A DNA stretch of 64,000 nucleotides from Xenorhabdus szentirmaii DSM 16338 (GCF_002632585.1 NZ_NIBV01000004.1:1-64000), one strand, 5' to 3'. Positions 53,154 through 61,950 are shown, counted from the first letter of the stretch. The notes: a model not told the origin generated them from the letters alone. Numbers and translations are program-made.

Positions 53154-54002
53154 TTAAAATGAACCGAATGCGAATGAACGACCGTTAACCGATATACTTG
53201 CTGACTCATTCATTGGTTTTGGTTTAACTGCCGGCGTTTCTTTTGGTAAAGATAATTCCTGCTCTGTTGATTCATCCGATAAAATTATCCCTGTGGAATA
53301 ACCATCGGAAAGCAACGCTATTTTCCCTAACTCACCCGTTATTTTTGAATTCTCGTGATTAACGACAGCTTTAAATGAAAAACTCTCTGTATGTAAGCTG
53401 AATTCGTTGCTTAAATCCGTTTTACAGAGTTTTTCTGGTATAACTGGCGTTATCCCATTCTCAACTTCATAAAAGCTGTCTGAGAGCGATTTAGACATAT
53501 TCCCGATAGCTGAATGGTAATAAGCGTCATACCCAAGTTCTTCATTCAACAAAAGATGGTCTGCTTTCGCGTAAATTAACTTGCGATTATCCTCGATATT
53601 GTCTGCGTCAAGATCGGGTGTGTATGCCATCAGGATAAAATCACTTTTACCGCCTAAAACGGTATGAATCCGTGTAATGGAAACTAAAAGATCTGTAACA
53701 CCGTCCAGCATTTTCATTGATAACCAGTTGTCAATTTTATCTACAACCTCTTTACCAAATACTTTTCTGAGCTTTGAGCTATGCCAGTTATTATCAGTGA
53801 TCGTAATCCGACCTGATTTATCATCATCGGCAAAATCCAAACCCACCTTGGCTATATGGTGATTTTCATTTGCTGGCTGTTTGTATTTCACAGCCGGCTC
53901 AACAATGCCTCTAATGTCAGCGAAAATACGCGGCAAGCGGGAAATATCCGCAACTGCTACCGCTAAAATGGTAGCTTGTTGAATTGGTAACTTAATGGAC
54001 AT
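53154..54002 (-). CDS. phage protein of unknown function next to SbcC
   Basis: The 282-aa protein starts MSIKLPIQQATIL, its ATG overlapping the end of the sbcC-like gene, so the longer frame is rejected. It ends SVNGRSFAFGSF. No known fold is evident. Its coupling to sbcC, in the slot where T5 has D14, suggests a recombination accessory. Confidence 0.55.
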   Translation of the reverse strand: MSIKLPIQQATILAVAVADISRLPRIFADIRGIVEPAVKYKQPANENHHIAKVGLDFADDDKSGRITITDNNWHSSKLRKVFGKEVVDKIDNWLSMKMLDGVTDLLVSITRIHTVLGGKSDFILMAYTPDLDADNIEDNRKLIYAKADHLLLNEELGYDAYYHSAIGNMSKSLSDSFYEVENGITPVIPEKLCKTDLSNEFSLHTESFSFKAVVNHENSKITGELGKIALLSDGYSTGIILSDESTEQELSLPKETPAVKPKPMNESASISVNGRSFAFGSF

Positions 54003-55911
54003 ACGAACGACCGCCTTTAGATTCAACCGTAATTGTTTCTCTGAACCATGATTTCATTTCTTTGTGAGAGATAATCATCACGGTTCCGCGTTCACGGGCT
54101 TTGACTTCGAGGATTGCCATTAATCGCTCAAGACCAGCAATATCCAAGGCATCATCGATTTCATCACCGATAAATAACTGGATATTCTTAGTAGCTCGGC
54201 TGGCAACTAAATCCTGCAATGCTAAGGCGGTGGCAATACGGACTTTACGCTTCTCACCACCGGATAATCCGGCAAACGACTTGGAGGCACTTTCTTTAGA
54301 AACAGAGATATTGAATTTGTCTTTGACTTCACCTTTTTTTGTGGTTTCCATCGTAGACCAAACCGCTGTTATCAATCCGTCTGAAAGCGTATTAAGATAT
54401 TCCGCCGTTCTTGCATTCAGGAAAGGAGTAACATTGGATAAAATATGGCTACGGACACCAGACGGAGAAAACACTTTCCGTGCATGTTCCAACAAGGCAC
54501 ATTCGTCATCTAATGTTCCTTTGTTTTTCTTTAAAGTCTTTAAATTATCTTTCAGGAGCGCGGCTTCGTGTTTTGTCTTTTCAATAAGCGCGGTAAACGG
54601 ATTTAACTCAGCTTCAATCGTCTTTAATTTCTCAATTTCAGCTTTCAAGGCACGCTTGCCGGCTAGTTCATCGTTGGTCGATTTTTCAATGTAAGTACGC
54701 TGTCTTTGGAATACGGCGATCTTTTCCATTTCTGTGTCAACGTTAGGTCGAGTGGCTTTCAGAGCATTAAGTGCCGTTTCTGCTCTGGCGATTTGGTCGG
54801 TTACGGCGGTTATTTCAGGCGCTAGTTCGGTAGTAATACGTGCTATATCAGCTTTCGCTTTTTCGATATGAACTTTTTTTACCGTTTCTAAATCACTCTC
54901 ACAGTATGGTTTCCCGCATTCAGTACATGGCACACCCACTTTAGCCGAAACCTCGGTGGCGTTCGTCATGGCGCGTTTTGCCTGAGTTTTCAGACGGTCG
55001 ATTTCGTTTTGTTTAATTGTCTGCGTTGAACGAGCTTTGGCAATTGCAGATTCCAGTTCACTGACTTTACGGTCATGCCCAGTTACGCCAGAAATACTGG
55101 CACGTAATCCCCTTATCTTTTCATCAATCGACTCAAGAGTAGGATTGTCACGGTTGGATAACTGTAGTTCGGCTAAATTTATTTCCGCCGCACCAATTGC
55201 TTTCTTCGCTTCATCAATCCGCAATTTGCGACCGGCTTCCCATGTCTCAGCGGAATTTAAGGTTTCTTCCGCAGTTTCGAGGGCACTACTGAAAGAGCGA
55301 TCCATAATCGTAATCTTGCCGGCTACACCATCACGCTCTGCCAATTTTGCGTTATGGCGATCACGGGCAATCTCATAGGAATGAGTTAAACGATCCACAC
55401 CAGCAGCCTCTTCAACAATCGCTTTCAGGTTCTTATCTGTCATGCCGGGTAAATCGGGCATATTTTCCTGACTGGCATAAATTGAAGCCAGAAAGACGTC
55501 TTTTGAGGCTCCGATTAGTTTCTCGATAAATTCCTGAGTGAGTTTATCTGTGCCTTTGGTGAGATCGCCATCTTCACATGAAACTATCAAACGGTTTTTA
55601 TTCGCGGTATGAGCACGATGTCGCATGATTGAGTAACGTTTCCCGTCTTCATCTTCGACGATGATAGCGACACGACAGTTCTTTTCATGATCGGTACTGA
55701 GCACATCATCAGCTTTTAAACCGTTGGCTGTTTCGCCATATAATCCCCAACACAGGGCGTTCATTAACGTTGACTTACCGGAACCATTACTGTTCGCAGA
55801 GGTATCATCGGTGTTTTTGCCTTGGATAAGGATCAAACCACGGTCGTTTAGTTCGACTTTTGCTTCCGCTATACGCATGAAGTTTTCTGCCGTCATTTTG
55901 ATAAATTTCAT
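53992..55911 (-). CDS. SbcC/Rad50-like ATPase (T4 gp46, T5 D13 type)
   Basis: The 639-aa SMC-type protein has Walker A NGSGKST (42-48), long coiled coils, a zinc-hook CTECGKPYC in the middle (roughly residue 335), signature LSGGEKRKV and Walker B LFIGDEIDDALD. With the SbcD-like partner it processes DNA ends for recombination-dependent replication. It overlaps the sbcD-like gene by one base. Confidence 0.93.
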   Translation of the reverse strand: MKFIKMTAENFMRIAEAKVELNDRGLILIQGKNTDDTSANSNGSGKSTLMNALCWGLYGETANGLKADDVLSTDHEKNCRVAIIVEDEDGKRYSIMRHRAHTANKNRLIVSCEDGDLTKGTDKLTQEFIEKLIGASKDVFLASIYASQENMPDLPGMTDKNLKAIVEEAAGVDRLTHSYEIARDRHNAKLAERDGVAGKITIMDRSFSSALETAEETLNSAETWEAGRKLRIDEAKKAIGAAEINLAELQLSNRDNPTLESIDEKIRGLRASISGVTGHDRKVSELESAIAKARSTQTIKQNEIDRLKTQAKRAMTNATEVSAKVGVPCTECGKPYCESDLETVKKVHIEKAKADIARITTELAPEITAVTDQIARAETALNALKATRPNVDTEMEKIAVFQRQRTYIEKSTNDELAGKRALKAEIEKLKTIEAELNPFTALIEKTKHEAALLKDNLKTLKKNKGTLDDECALLEHARKVFSPSGVRSHILSNVTPFLNARTAEYLNTLSDGLITAVWSTMETTKKGEVKDKFNISVSKESASKSFAGLSGGEKRKVRIATALALQDLVASRATKNIQLFIGDEIDDALDIAGLERLMAILEVKARERGTVMIISHKEMKSWFRETITVESKGGRSYVH

Positions 55912-56996
55912 TATTCTTTGCCCTCTGCCTGAGATAACACATCGTCACAAATCGCTGTCAGTTTGGTTACATCAATCGAGGTGTCGCTTTTTCCCATTAG
56001 AATGCAGTAGTTGCCAACCGATTCTTTCAAGCTGTCAATTTTGGCTGTACCCGCTGTTGCTGTCGTCGCGCCAACCAGAGCTGATTCCTTAGTAAAGTTT
56101 CTCGTTACACCGCTTGCGCCGAGTAATTTCACCATTTCTTCAATTTTTTTACCTTCTTCATCGTCTTTGATTACGGCGCGGATGCGAACGTAATTCCCTT
56201 TGATTGCCGATTCTTCCATATCGCCGTCTAATTCGAGGAAAACAGGGGCTTGTGTTGAGTATTGTGAATATGATCCATCAGCATTAATCAACATATAACC
56301 CGCTGTAGTGCCAATATCGCCCCAATTCTGATGCGTCAGTGCTCCGATAGAGATAACGCCGGGAATGACCTCTTTGTGGTTGTGATAATGGCCGGAAAGG
56401 ACATAGCGGAAACCCAAACCTTCAAATTCTTCGGCTTCCATTCCAACATCTGGCATACCCGGTATCGCTTTATTGATTGAGGTATGGATGATCAGGTCAT
56501 TTGGAACAGTGGGATCGAGTGTTTTTGCCAACTCTTTAACGGTGTTTAAAAGCTCTTTGTGATCGTTGTACCAGCTAATCATGTGAACTTTAACACCATC
56601 GATATCGAACGTTTGAGGTGTCTTAGAGCACACAATCTTCGCGCCAATTTTGGTAAATGATGCTGAGGCGTTGGCTGAGAACACAGAATCATTGGTTTCT
56701 AAGTCGTGGTTGCCAGCGAGAATATAAACATCTAAACCGAGCGTATTTATGATCCAATCATACAACTCAGATGTGAAGTGCAGGACGGTTGGGGCAATTG
56801 AACCACGAACATGAAATACGTCACCACCATGAAACAGAGCTTTTGCACCAGCTTCTTTAGCGGCAACTGCGGCTTCTCGCGTGGCATCTAACTGTATTTT
56901 TAATCGAGAATTCATACCATCATGAGCGGTTGAAGCAAAGGCATCCCATACATGGTAGTGCGTATCAGATATTAAGCCGTATAACGCTTTCTTCAT
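55911..56996 (-). CDS. SbcD/Mre11-like nuclease (T4 gp47, T5 D12 type)
   Basis: The 361-aa metallophosphoesterase has SDTHYH, HGGDVFH, LAGNHDLE and SGHYHNH, the full set of metal ligands. It is translationally coupled to its SbcC-like partner. Its upstream region has copy 11 of the operator motif and a TTTCTCGCC box. Confidence 0.93.
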   Translation of the reverse strand: MKKALYGLISDTHYHVWDAFASTAHDGMNSRLKIQLDATREAAVAAKEAGAKALFHGGDVFHVRGSIAPTVLHFTSELYDWIINTLGLDVYILAGNHDLETNDSVFSANASASFTKIGAKIVCSKTPQTFDIDGVKVHMISWYNDHKELLNTVKELAKTLDPTVPNDLIIHTSINKAIPGMPDVGMEAEEFEGLGFRYVLSGHYHNHKEVIPGVISIGALTHQNWGDIGTTAGYMLINADGSYSQYSTQAPVFLELDGDMEESAIKGNYVRIRAVIKDDEEGKKIEEMVKLLGASGVTRNFTKESALVGATTATAGTAKIDSLKESVGNYCILMGKSDTSIDVTKLTAICDDVLSQAEGKE

Positions 56997-57013
56997 CTTT
57001 CTTTCACCTTTAA

Positions 57014-57034
57014 ATATGTAAATAAATACGTATT
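57014..57034. promoter_or_regulatory. dispersed operator-like motif, copy 11
   Basis: ATATGTAAATAAATACGTAT lies 18 bp upstream of the sbcD-like ATG. On the minus strand it reads ATACGTATTTATTTACATAT. Confidence 0.65.
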
Positions 57035-57081
57035 ACCATTCAAATGGTATCAGAATAGAAAAGGCGAGAAAGTAAAAATAT

Positions 57082-57107
57082 AAGGCACTCAATATATTGA
57101 GTGCCTT
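57082..57107. terminator. 26-bp palindromic terminator
   Basis: AAGGCACTCAATA and its exact complement, with A/T runs on both sides, 19 bp after the ASCH-like gene. The loop-less palindrome can work in both directions. Confidence 0.85.
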
Positions 57108-57125
57108 TTTAGTGTATAGGCTGGC

Positions 57126-57752
57126 TTACAGGTTCCTATGCCATGAAAGATTAATTACCTTGCTTTCAACATTTTCCGGTGTATCACCAAGCTTCTTATC
57201 AATTTTATCGATGAGTTCATGCGAAACGTTCTCAATATAGATTGCGGTCAACTTGGAATCTGGCTTTAAGAAGTGTCCATAAGACTTACGGATCACTCTT
57301 TCGACTTCATCAACTCCTTTTCCGGCCATAGCAATGTGGTTAAATTGAGCGTGTACTTCCAGCATCTTATCGATTCCACCTGAGATAACGCTTTTCACTT
57401 TGCCAAATCGAATGATATCGCCAGATTTTGAATCTGTAAGAGCTACAACTTTCCCTTTTACCAATCGTTCCTGCCACGTTGTACCTGCTCTTAATGTATT
57501 AAATATTGAGAAGTGAAGACCAACGTAAGGGGAGCAAAAGGGGATTGAGGGCACGAATCTAGCACATGTTCTGATAACTGCCTCAGCATGACCTTCTGTG
57601 AACGATAAAGCGCGTTGGATAGGACAATTTGAAATGATAGAACATACCTGACACAAGTGGTCATTTCGGGATCGTACTGATTTAGGCTCTATAGTGTAGA
57701 CGCCTTTTTCTAAGAGTCTTACACGTTTATTTTTTTGTTGAGAGTCAGTCAT
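57126..57752 (-). CDS. cysteine-cluster protein with ASCH/PUA-like segment
   Basis: The 208-aa protein has an N-terminal CQVCSIISNCPIQ and a later RTCARFVPSI, a four-cysteine set suited to zinc or an iron-sulfur cluster. The following FNTLRAGTTWQERLVKGK, VVALTD and DIIRFGKVKSV resemble the ASCH RNA- or nucleotide-binding fold. It stands alone between a terminator and the replication origin. The exact role is unknown. Confidence 0.55.
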   Translation of the reverse strand: MTDSQQKNKRVRLLEKGVYTIEPKSVRSRNDHLCQVCSIISNCPIQRALSFTEGHAEAVIRTCARFVPSIPFCSPYVGLHFSIFNTLRAGTTWQERLVKGKVVALTDSKSGDIIRFGKVKSVISGGIDKMLEVHAQFNHIAMAGKGVDEVERVIRKSYGHFLKPDSKLTAIYIENVSHELIDKIDKKLGDTPENVESKVINLSWHRNL

Positions 57753-57858
57753 GATTTACCTTATTTGTATTTTACTAAGGCGATCATAGCTGAAAAGAAA
57801 TGGCTTGTGCCGATTTGCCTGGTTTTAGTCTTCCTCAATACAAGATGGTGATTGTCAA

Positions 57859-58077
57859 TCAATTATCATTTCCTCCCTGATTTTGATCAATGATATTCAT
57901 AGTTTTTCCTATAACGTATTTTGTTTGATTTGTATTATTTGCCAATGAGTTAAAGGTTAAATTGGGATACGACGGTATTTTATGAATGTTATTCACACGA
58001 CCGATCCAATAATAAGTTCCAAATAGATCATTATAAAGATCAATAAAGATCCCCGATCTCCGCAGAGTTTGTGGCAC
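57859..58077 (-). CDS. possible small protein beside the origin
   Basis: A 72-codon frame (MPQTLRRSGIFIDLYNDLF) ends near 57859, just left of the iterons. No ribosome site is clear and no family is seen, so it may be chance. Confidence 0.25.
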   Translation of the reverse strand: MPQTLRRSGIFIDLYNDLFGTYYWIGRVNNIHKIPSYPNLTFNSLANNTNQTKYVIGKTMNIIDQNQGGNDN

Positions 58078-58098
58078 AAGGCCTTAAGTGGTATCAGC

Positions 58099-58435
58099 GA
58101 CCACTGTAGAGAGGTAATAGACCTCTAAGGAGAGTGAGAATGACTACTGTAGTCAGCAAAATGACGGCTTAAAAGAGCAACTGTGACCACTATAGGGAGA
58201 GGCTCCATATTTTTATTCACTAGCGAGTTATTCAGATATCCACAAGATAGATCCAATAATAGCTCCTATGAGTTCCCAAAGATCCTTGTTGCTGATTACG
58301 TATAAATATCAATAGGTTTAGTTACTTAATGACCACTATAAAGTGTAATCCGACCACTATAAAGAGTAAATAAACCACTATAAACATTAGTGACACGACT
58401 ACTATAGATAGCAATAATAAACCACTATAGAGAGT
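58099..58435 (+). repeat. replication origin iterons upstream of repB
   Basis: Direct repeats of GACCACTATAGAGAGT occur at 58099, 58141 (degenerate), 58184, 58331, 58352, 58373, 58397 and 58420. The last five are spaced 21-24 bp, two helical turns, as expected for RepB binding. An ATATCCACA DnaA-box-like site lies near 58235 in AT-rich DNA. The arrangement matches IncFIB-type origins. Confidence 0.9.
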
Positions 58436-58463
58436 GTTCTACTCAGAGTGTGGGAGGTAATTT

Positions 58464-59480
58464 ATGTCTGAAAATTCAATAGCTAATGTCAATCTAGCTT
58501 CTGCATTAACAGAAGTAAACAAAGAAACCGGTGAGCTAATTACACTGACACCGAACACCAATAATACCGTTCAGCCTGTCGCATTGATGCGGCTAGGATT
58601 GTTTGTCCCTACTTTGAAATCCACGAACCGAAGTAAACGAAATCTCATGTCGTCAATGGATGCAACTGAGGAATTGAAACAACTTTCTCTTGCAAAATCA
58701 GAGGGATATAACAATATCAAGATAACTGGAGAACGGCTTGATATGGACAATGACTTTAAAACATGGGTCGGGATCATACACTCGTTTGCAAAGCATAAAG
58801 TGATAGGCGATAAAGTCACCCTTAAATTTGTCGATTTTGTAAAACTCTGTGGTATTCCGTCTGCCAGATCATCAAAACGCCTGAGAGAACGTTTGGATGA
58901 ATCACTCCGGCGAATAGTCTCTACTACACTCTCTTTTACTAATGATTCAAAGTCTTATCATACTCACCTCGTTCAGTCAGCTTACTATGATATGAAAGAG
59001 GATACGGTGACAATTCAGGCTGACCCGAAGATATTTGAGCTGTATCAGTTTGACCATAAGGTATTACTGCAATTACGGGCAATTAACGAATTAGCGCGTA
59101 AGGAAAGCGCTCAGGCACTTTATACGTTCATCGAGAGTTTACCCACCAGTCCAGCTCCCGTATCAATGGCGAGGCTTAGGGCACGGTTAAATCTCAAATC
59201 CCGCCCCAATACTCAGAACGCTACTGTCAGACGAGCATTAGAGCAATTAAAAGAGATCGGCTATCTAGATTGCACAGAGACTAAAAAAGGTAATTCAGTT
59301 TACTTCCTAATCCACGAACGGACTCCTAAGCTCAAGAAAAACAAGCCAATTAAAACAGTTAAGAAAGCAAAGACCACTAAAGGAAGTAAGACCACTATAG
59401 AGAGCGATGATACTATTTTGGCTGAATTGACAAGGGAAGAACTTGAATTGTTAAAAAAAATCAGAAAATCAAATAAATAG
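58464..59480 (+). CDS. repB: IncFIB-type replication initiator RepB
   Basis: The 338-aa Rep_3-family initiator has the conserved RepFIB text: [68 protein letters not shown], and [11 protein letters not shown] with the second winged helix. It binds iterons to start replication and probably represses its own gene. A GGGAGG ribosome site lies 8 bases before the ATG. RepFIB-like initiators are typical of SSU5/pHCM2-type phage-plasmids. Its last codons themselves carry two iterons. Confidence 0.95.
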   Translation: MSENSIANVNLASALTEVNKETGELITLTPNTNNTVQPVALMRLGLFVPTLKSTNRSKRNLMSSMDATEELKQLSLAKSEGYNNIKITGERLDMDNDFKTWVGIIHSFAKHKVIGDKVTLKFVDFVKLCGIPSARSSKRLRERLDESLRRIVSTTLSFTNDSKSYHTHLVQSAYYDMKEDTVTIQADPKIFELYQFDHKVLLQLRAINELARKESAQALYTFIESLPTSPAPVSMARLRARLNLKSRPNTQNATVRRALEQLKEIGYLDCTETKKGNSVYFLIHERTPKLKKNKPIKTVKKAKTTKGSKTTIESDDTILAELTREELELLKKIRKSNK

Positions 59481-59777
59481 CAAATTAACGACCGCTATAG
59501 AGAGTAAAAACAGAAGACCACTATGGAGAGTAATTTCTCATTATAGAGGTCTTTTTTATGCAGCATGGGTTGCAATTGAGATAACGTACCTTGATTTTTG
59601 GAATTGTTACGGTGTAACCATCATCTTTCTTGCTATAGTGGTTTTTTATAACATGTTGTTATATTTATATTTTTATCAAACAAAGCAGATGATGAATAAT
59701 ACGGTCACTTATCCTGACAGTAAATCGCGTATCGGTATCGACCACTATAGAGAGAATAGGTGCTCTTTATAGCGGTC
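59372..59777. repeat. downstream iterons of the repB origin
   Basis: Copies lie at 59372 and 59390 (inside repB), 59490, 59516 and 59740 in direct orientation, and at 59632-59643 and 59763-59777 inverted. A further isolated copy lies at 61100. No gene is visible between 59481 and 59895. Inverted and distal sites usually serve copy control by handcuffing. Confidence 0.85.
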
Positions 59778-59895
59778 TTACAAATCAAATATTTTTCAAA
59801 AGGGTAGGGTGGTTGACGCATTGGCTGATGAAGGCAAACAAAATGCTACTGTGCCGGCAAATATCCAAAGAACAATAAAGAAAGCAAAGGCTACT

Positions 59896-60096
59896 TTACG
59901 CATCTTTCTTTTCCAAAGCAGCTCGAACAAGAGAGTCTTTTGCTTCTAGTAGTTTTCGAAGGCCGACAGACTTCTCAGCGGAATCAGGTAGCATTCCGTC
60001 CATTTGAACAGCCAAGTCACCAACTGGCTTACTGACAGACTGTAAATTAGCTGGAAGATGGTTGTACGCGAAGTATTTGATAATAGGTGATGCCAT
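59896..60096 (-). CDS. Acb2/Tad1-hairpin-like protein, candidate anti-CBASS
   Basis: The 66-aa protein reads IIKYFAYNHLPANLQSVS, DLAVQM, LPDSAEKSVGLRKLLEAKD, matching the small hairpin proteins grouped with Acb2 (T4 Vs.4), in particular the LPD.xEKS.xLxKLLEAKD helix. Acb2 proteins bind cyclic di- and trinucleotides and block CBASS immunity. It follows a small membrane protein gene by one base. The match is by motif memory, so sponge activity is inferred. Confidence 0.65.
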   Translation of the reverse strand: MASPIIKYFAYNHLPANLQSVSKPVGDLAVQMDGMLPDSAEKSVGLRKLLEAKDSLVRAALEKKDA

Positions 60097-60097
60097 G

Positions 60098-60265
60098 TCA
60101 TTTCCTTATTCTGGCTATTTCCGATTTAATATGAGGTGCACAGAAGAAAATCCACAACCAGCATTTTAGGAATGCTTTTGATATGTTGCGGCGAACCAAT
60201 GACTCGAACATTAATCCGGCACCGCCGATGTAAAGTAAACCCATCAATACGATAAAATTATCCAT
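60098..60265 (-). CDS. small membrane protein of unknown function
   Basis: This 55-aa protein, MDNFIVLMGLLYIGGAGLMF, has one clear membrane segment and a second aromatic hydrophobic stretch (CWLWIFFCAPH). The start is set after operator copy 12; the longer frame crosses the operator. It is in an operon with the Acb2-like gene. Confidence 0.55.
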   Translation of the reverse strand: MDNFIVLMGLLYIGGAGLMFESLVRRNISKAFLKCWLWIFFCAPHIKSEIARIRK

Positions 60266-60274
60266 CCTAGCACC

Positions 60275-60295
60275 ATTAGGTAAGTGAATACATAT
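60275..60295. promoter_or_regulatory. dispersed operator-like motif, copy 12
   Basis: ATTAGGTAAGTGAATACATAT lies 10 bp before the small membrane protein ATG. The minus strand reads ATATGTATTCACTTACCTAA. Confidence 0.7.
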
Positions 60296-60437
60296 TTTAT
60301 AAGTTGTGAAAATAAAGGTAAAGTTACATTGTATAAACCTGCACATTCAATGCTTGTTTAAATTCTTATTTTTCATAATTAACCTCATTTAGATAAGTTT
60401 ATTGTTTTCTTATTGATGTTATTTTCTCAAAATAAAA

Positions 60438-60460
60438 AAGGCACTCAATAGAGCGCCTTT
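60438..60460 (-). terminator. hairpin between the acb2-like unit and ccdAB
   Basis: AAAGGCGCT / AGTGCCTTT stem (one wobble pair) with a T run on the minus strand. Confidence 0.6.
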
Positions 60461-60520
60461 AAAAAGTGAGATTAGTTTTGAGAGCCAAATCTTGCGTCCA
60501 ATTGCCGACTGATTACTTGA

Positions 60521-60539
60521 AGTGTATACTTAATATACA
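60521..60539. promoter_or_regulatory. palindromic operator of ccdAB
   Basis: GTGTATA and TATACAC arms around CTTAA lie 19 bp upstream of the ccdA ATG and resemble CcdA/CcdB binding sites. Confidence 0.65.
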
Positions 60540-60557
60540 CATAATGGAGGTATACCT

Positions 60558-60776
60558 ATGAAGCATAGAATTAGCGTAACCGTAGATAGAGAGCATTATC
60601 AGGTACTTAGTTCTTCCGGGATAAATATTTCTGGTCTAGTAAATGACGCCATAGGAAAAGAAGCCCGCAGGATAAAGGCCGAAAAGTGGAAAGCAGATAA
60701 CCGAGAAGGTATGGCGGAAGTTGCAGAATTTATAGCACAATATGGTTCGTTCGCTGAAGAAAACAGGAATTGGTGA
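60558..60776 (+). CDS. ccdA: CcdA antitoxin
   Basis: The 72-aa antitoxin aligns along its whole length with F-plasmid Ccd[52 protein letters not shown] and the [10 protein letters not shown] ending that wraps CcdB. GGAGG precedes the ATG. It maintains plasmids together with the next gene. Confidence 0.97.
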   Translation: MKHRISVTVDREHYQVLSSSGINISGLVNDAIGKEARRIKAEKWKADNREGMAEVAEFIAQYGSFAEENRNW

Positions 60777-60777
60777 T

Positions 60778-61083
60778 ATGCAATTCATTGTTTATGAATA
60801 CAAGCGGGCAAGCCATTACAAAATGTTTGTCGATGTACAAAGCGATATCATCGATACTCCTGGGCGGCGTATGGTCATCCCTTTGATTGAATCCCGCCAT
60901 CTTTCTGAAAAAGTGAATAGCTTATTGTTTCCTTTGGTTAGAGTCAACGATGAGGATTATCGGGTGATGACGACCGAACTATCAAGCGTGTCTGTAAACG
61001 TTATTGGAGAGGTCATTACCGACGTTAGCAGTGCCGCCGACGCGATTAAGAACGCCATCAACCTCATATTCCCCAGAACATGA
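60778..61083 (+). CDS. ccdB: CcdB toxin with altered C-terminus
   Basis: The 101-aa protein is clearly CcdB ([48 protein letters not shown]). F-plasmid CcdB ends W99-G100-I101, residues required to poison DNA gyrase; here they are P99-R100-T101. The last codons fall inside a perfect 15-bp inverted repeat, so the end appears to have been remodelled. The protein may still bind CcdA but is probably non-toxic. The ATG lies 1 bp after the ccdA stop. Confidence 0.93.
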   Translation: MQFIVYEYKRASHYKMFVDVQSDIIDTPGRRMVIPLIESRHLSEKVNSLLFPLVRVNDEDYRVMTTELSSVSVNVIGEVITDVSSAADAIKNAINLIFPRT

Positions 61084-61094
61084 GGTTGATGGCG
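61053..61094 (+). repeat. perfect 15-bp inverted repeat across the ccdB stop
   Basis: CGCCATCAACCTCAT and ATGAGGTTGATGGCG flank a 12-base loop. The left arm is coding and the right arm begins at the ccdB stop codon. No T run follows. Confidence 0.9.
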
Positions 61095-61257
61095 CAATTG
61101 ACCACTATGGTTAGTAATGTAATGGGTTTTGTAGCCGTCATCACTTTTATTATCTCAGATTTGAGCTGACAGCTTTCTCATGCAGCACACAACACACAAT
61201 CAAATCTTACAGTCAGCTCATAGCTGACTGTAAGATTACAACACCTATCCTGTTGCT

Positions 61258-61560
61258 TTAATACCAGCCATTCTCTGCTATTTGGCATCCGAGCGAAAAG
61301 ATTTCATCTTGGTAATCTCTAATAACTTGCTCTATGGATTGCTTTTGTTCAGTCGTTAAAGAGTCCCAAATTTCAATAATAGGCTTATCGTGTTCTGACC
61401 ATTCTATTGGGGGTTCATTATCCTCTGGAGCAGTCGGAATTTGCGTTTTTACGTTGATATCAGGCGATTGACTTGACGGAGTACATGAAATATCACCCAC
61501 TATCACTCTTACAATACCTGTTCTATCACGAAGGATAATGTTGTTGTTATACAGCTCCAT
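61258..61560 (-). CDS. phage protein of unknown function, 100 aa
   Basis: The start MELYNNNIILRDRTG is chosen because AAAGGAG lies 7 bases upstream. The middle is acidic and proline-rich and the C-terminus is helical (TTEQKQSIEQVIRDYQDE). No family is recognised. Confidence 0.5.
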   Translation of the reverse strand: MELYNNNIILRDRTGIVRVIVGDISCTPSSQSPDINVKTQIPTAPEDNEPPIEWSEHDKPIIEIWDSLTTEQKQSIEQVIRDYQDEIFSLGCQIAENGWY

Positions 61561-61668
61561 ACGCTCTCCTTTAGAGCAGTAAACATCAGTTTCTGATTTT
61601 TTCTGTTTTTCCACTAGTGATACCGTGAAGTGCATGAAGCCTGATGGGGCAGTTCAGATGTAAACAAA

Positions 61669-61950
61669 TCAGTACCAATTGAGTTCGTTACACTCATCGA
61701 TACAATCCCGAAAGAAAGAGACTGTTTCATTGTGTAACCCAAGCTGTCTATGCAATTTGTTGGCGCAGTTCTTTCTTGATTAGCCATTGTCTTTCGCCTT
61801 TTTGTTCAATTGAATAAGTGATCGTTTTGCATTCGCGGCATTGCGAATATAAAAAAGACGTTCCTGAAAAAACTCTTTCTCTTTAGGTACATGCTTCAAA
61901 AATGAAAGATTTGCTTCTAACGATTGCCTATACATTAATATTTCAAACAT
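61669..61950 (-). pseudogene. small phage gene interrupted by an in-frame TAA
   Basis: From ATG 61950 the frame encodes 56 residues (MFEILMYRQSLEANLSF, ending KKAKDNG), then TAA at 61782. The same frame continues SRKNCANKLHRQLGLHNETV and ends DECNELNWY at 61669, equally protein-like. Either a nonsense change split one gene, or the first part is a complete small protein. Operator copy 13 lies 5 bp before the ATG. Confidence 0.45.

Noticed and set aside
58099..59777. Regular repeats resembling a CRISPR array
   Set aside because: The spacing of 21-24 bp leaves only about 5-8 bp between repeats and they flank a RepB gene, so they are iterons.
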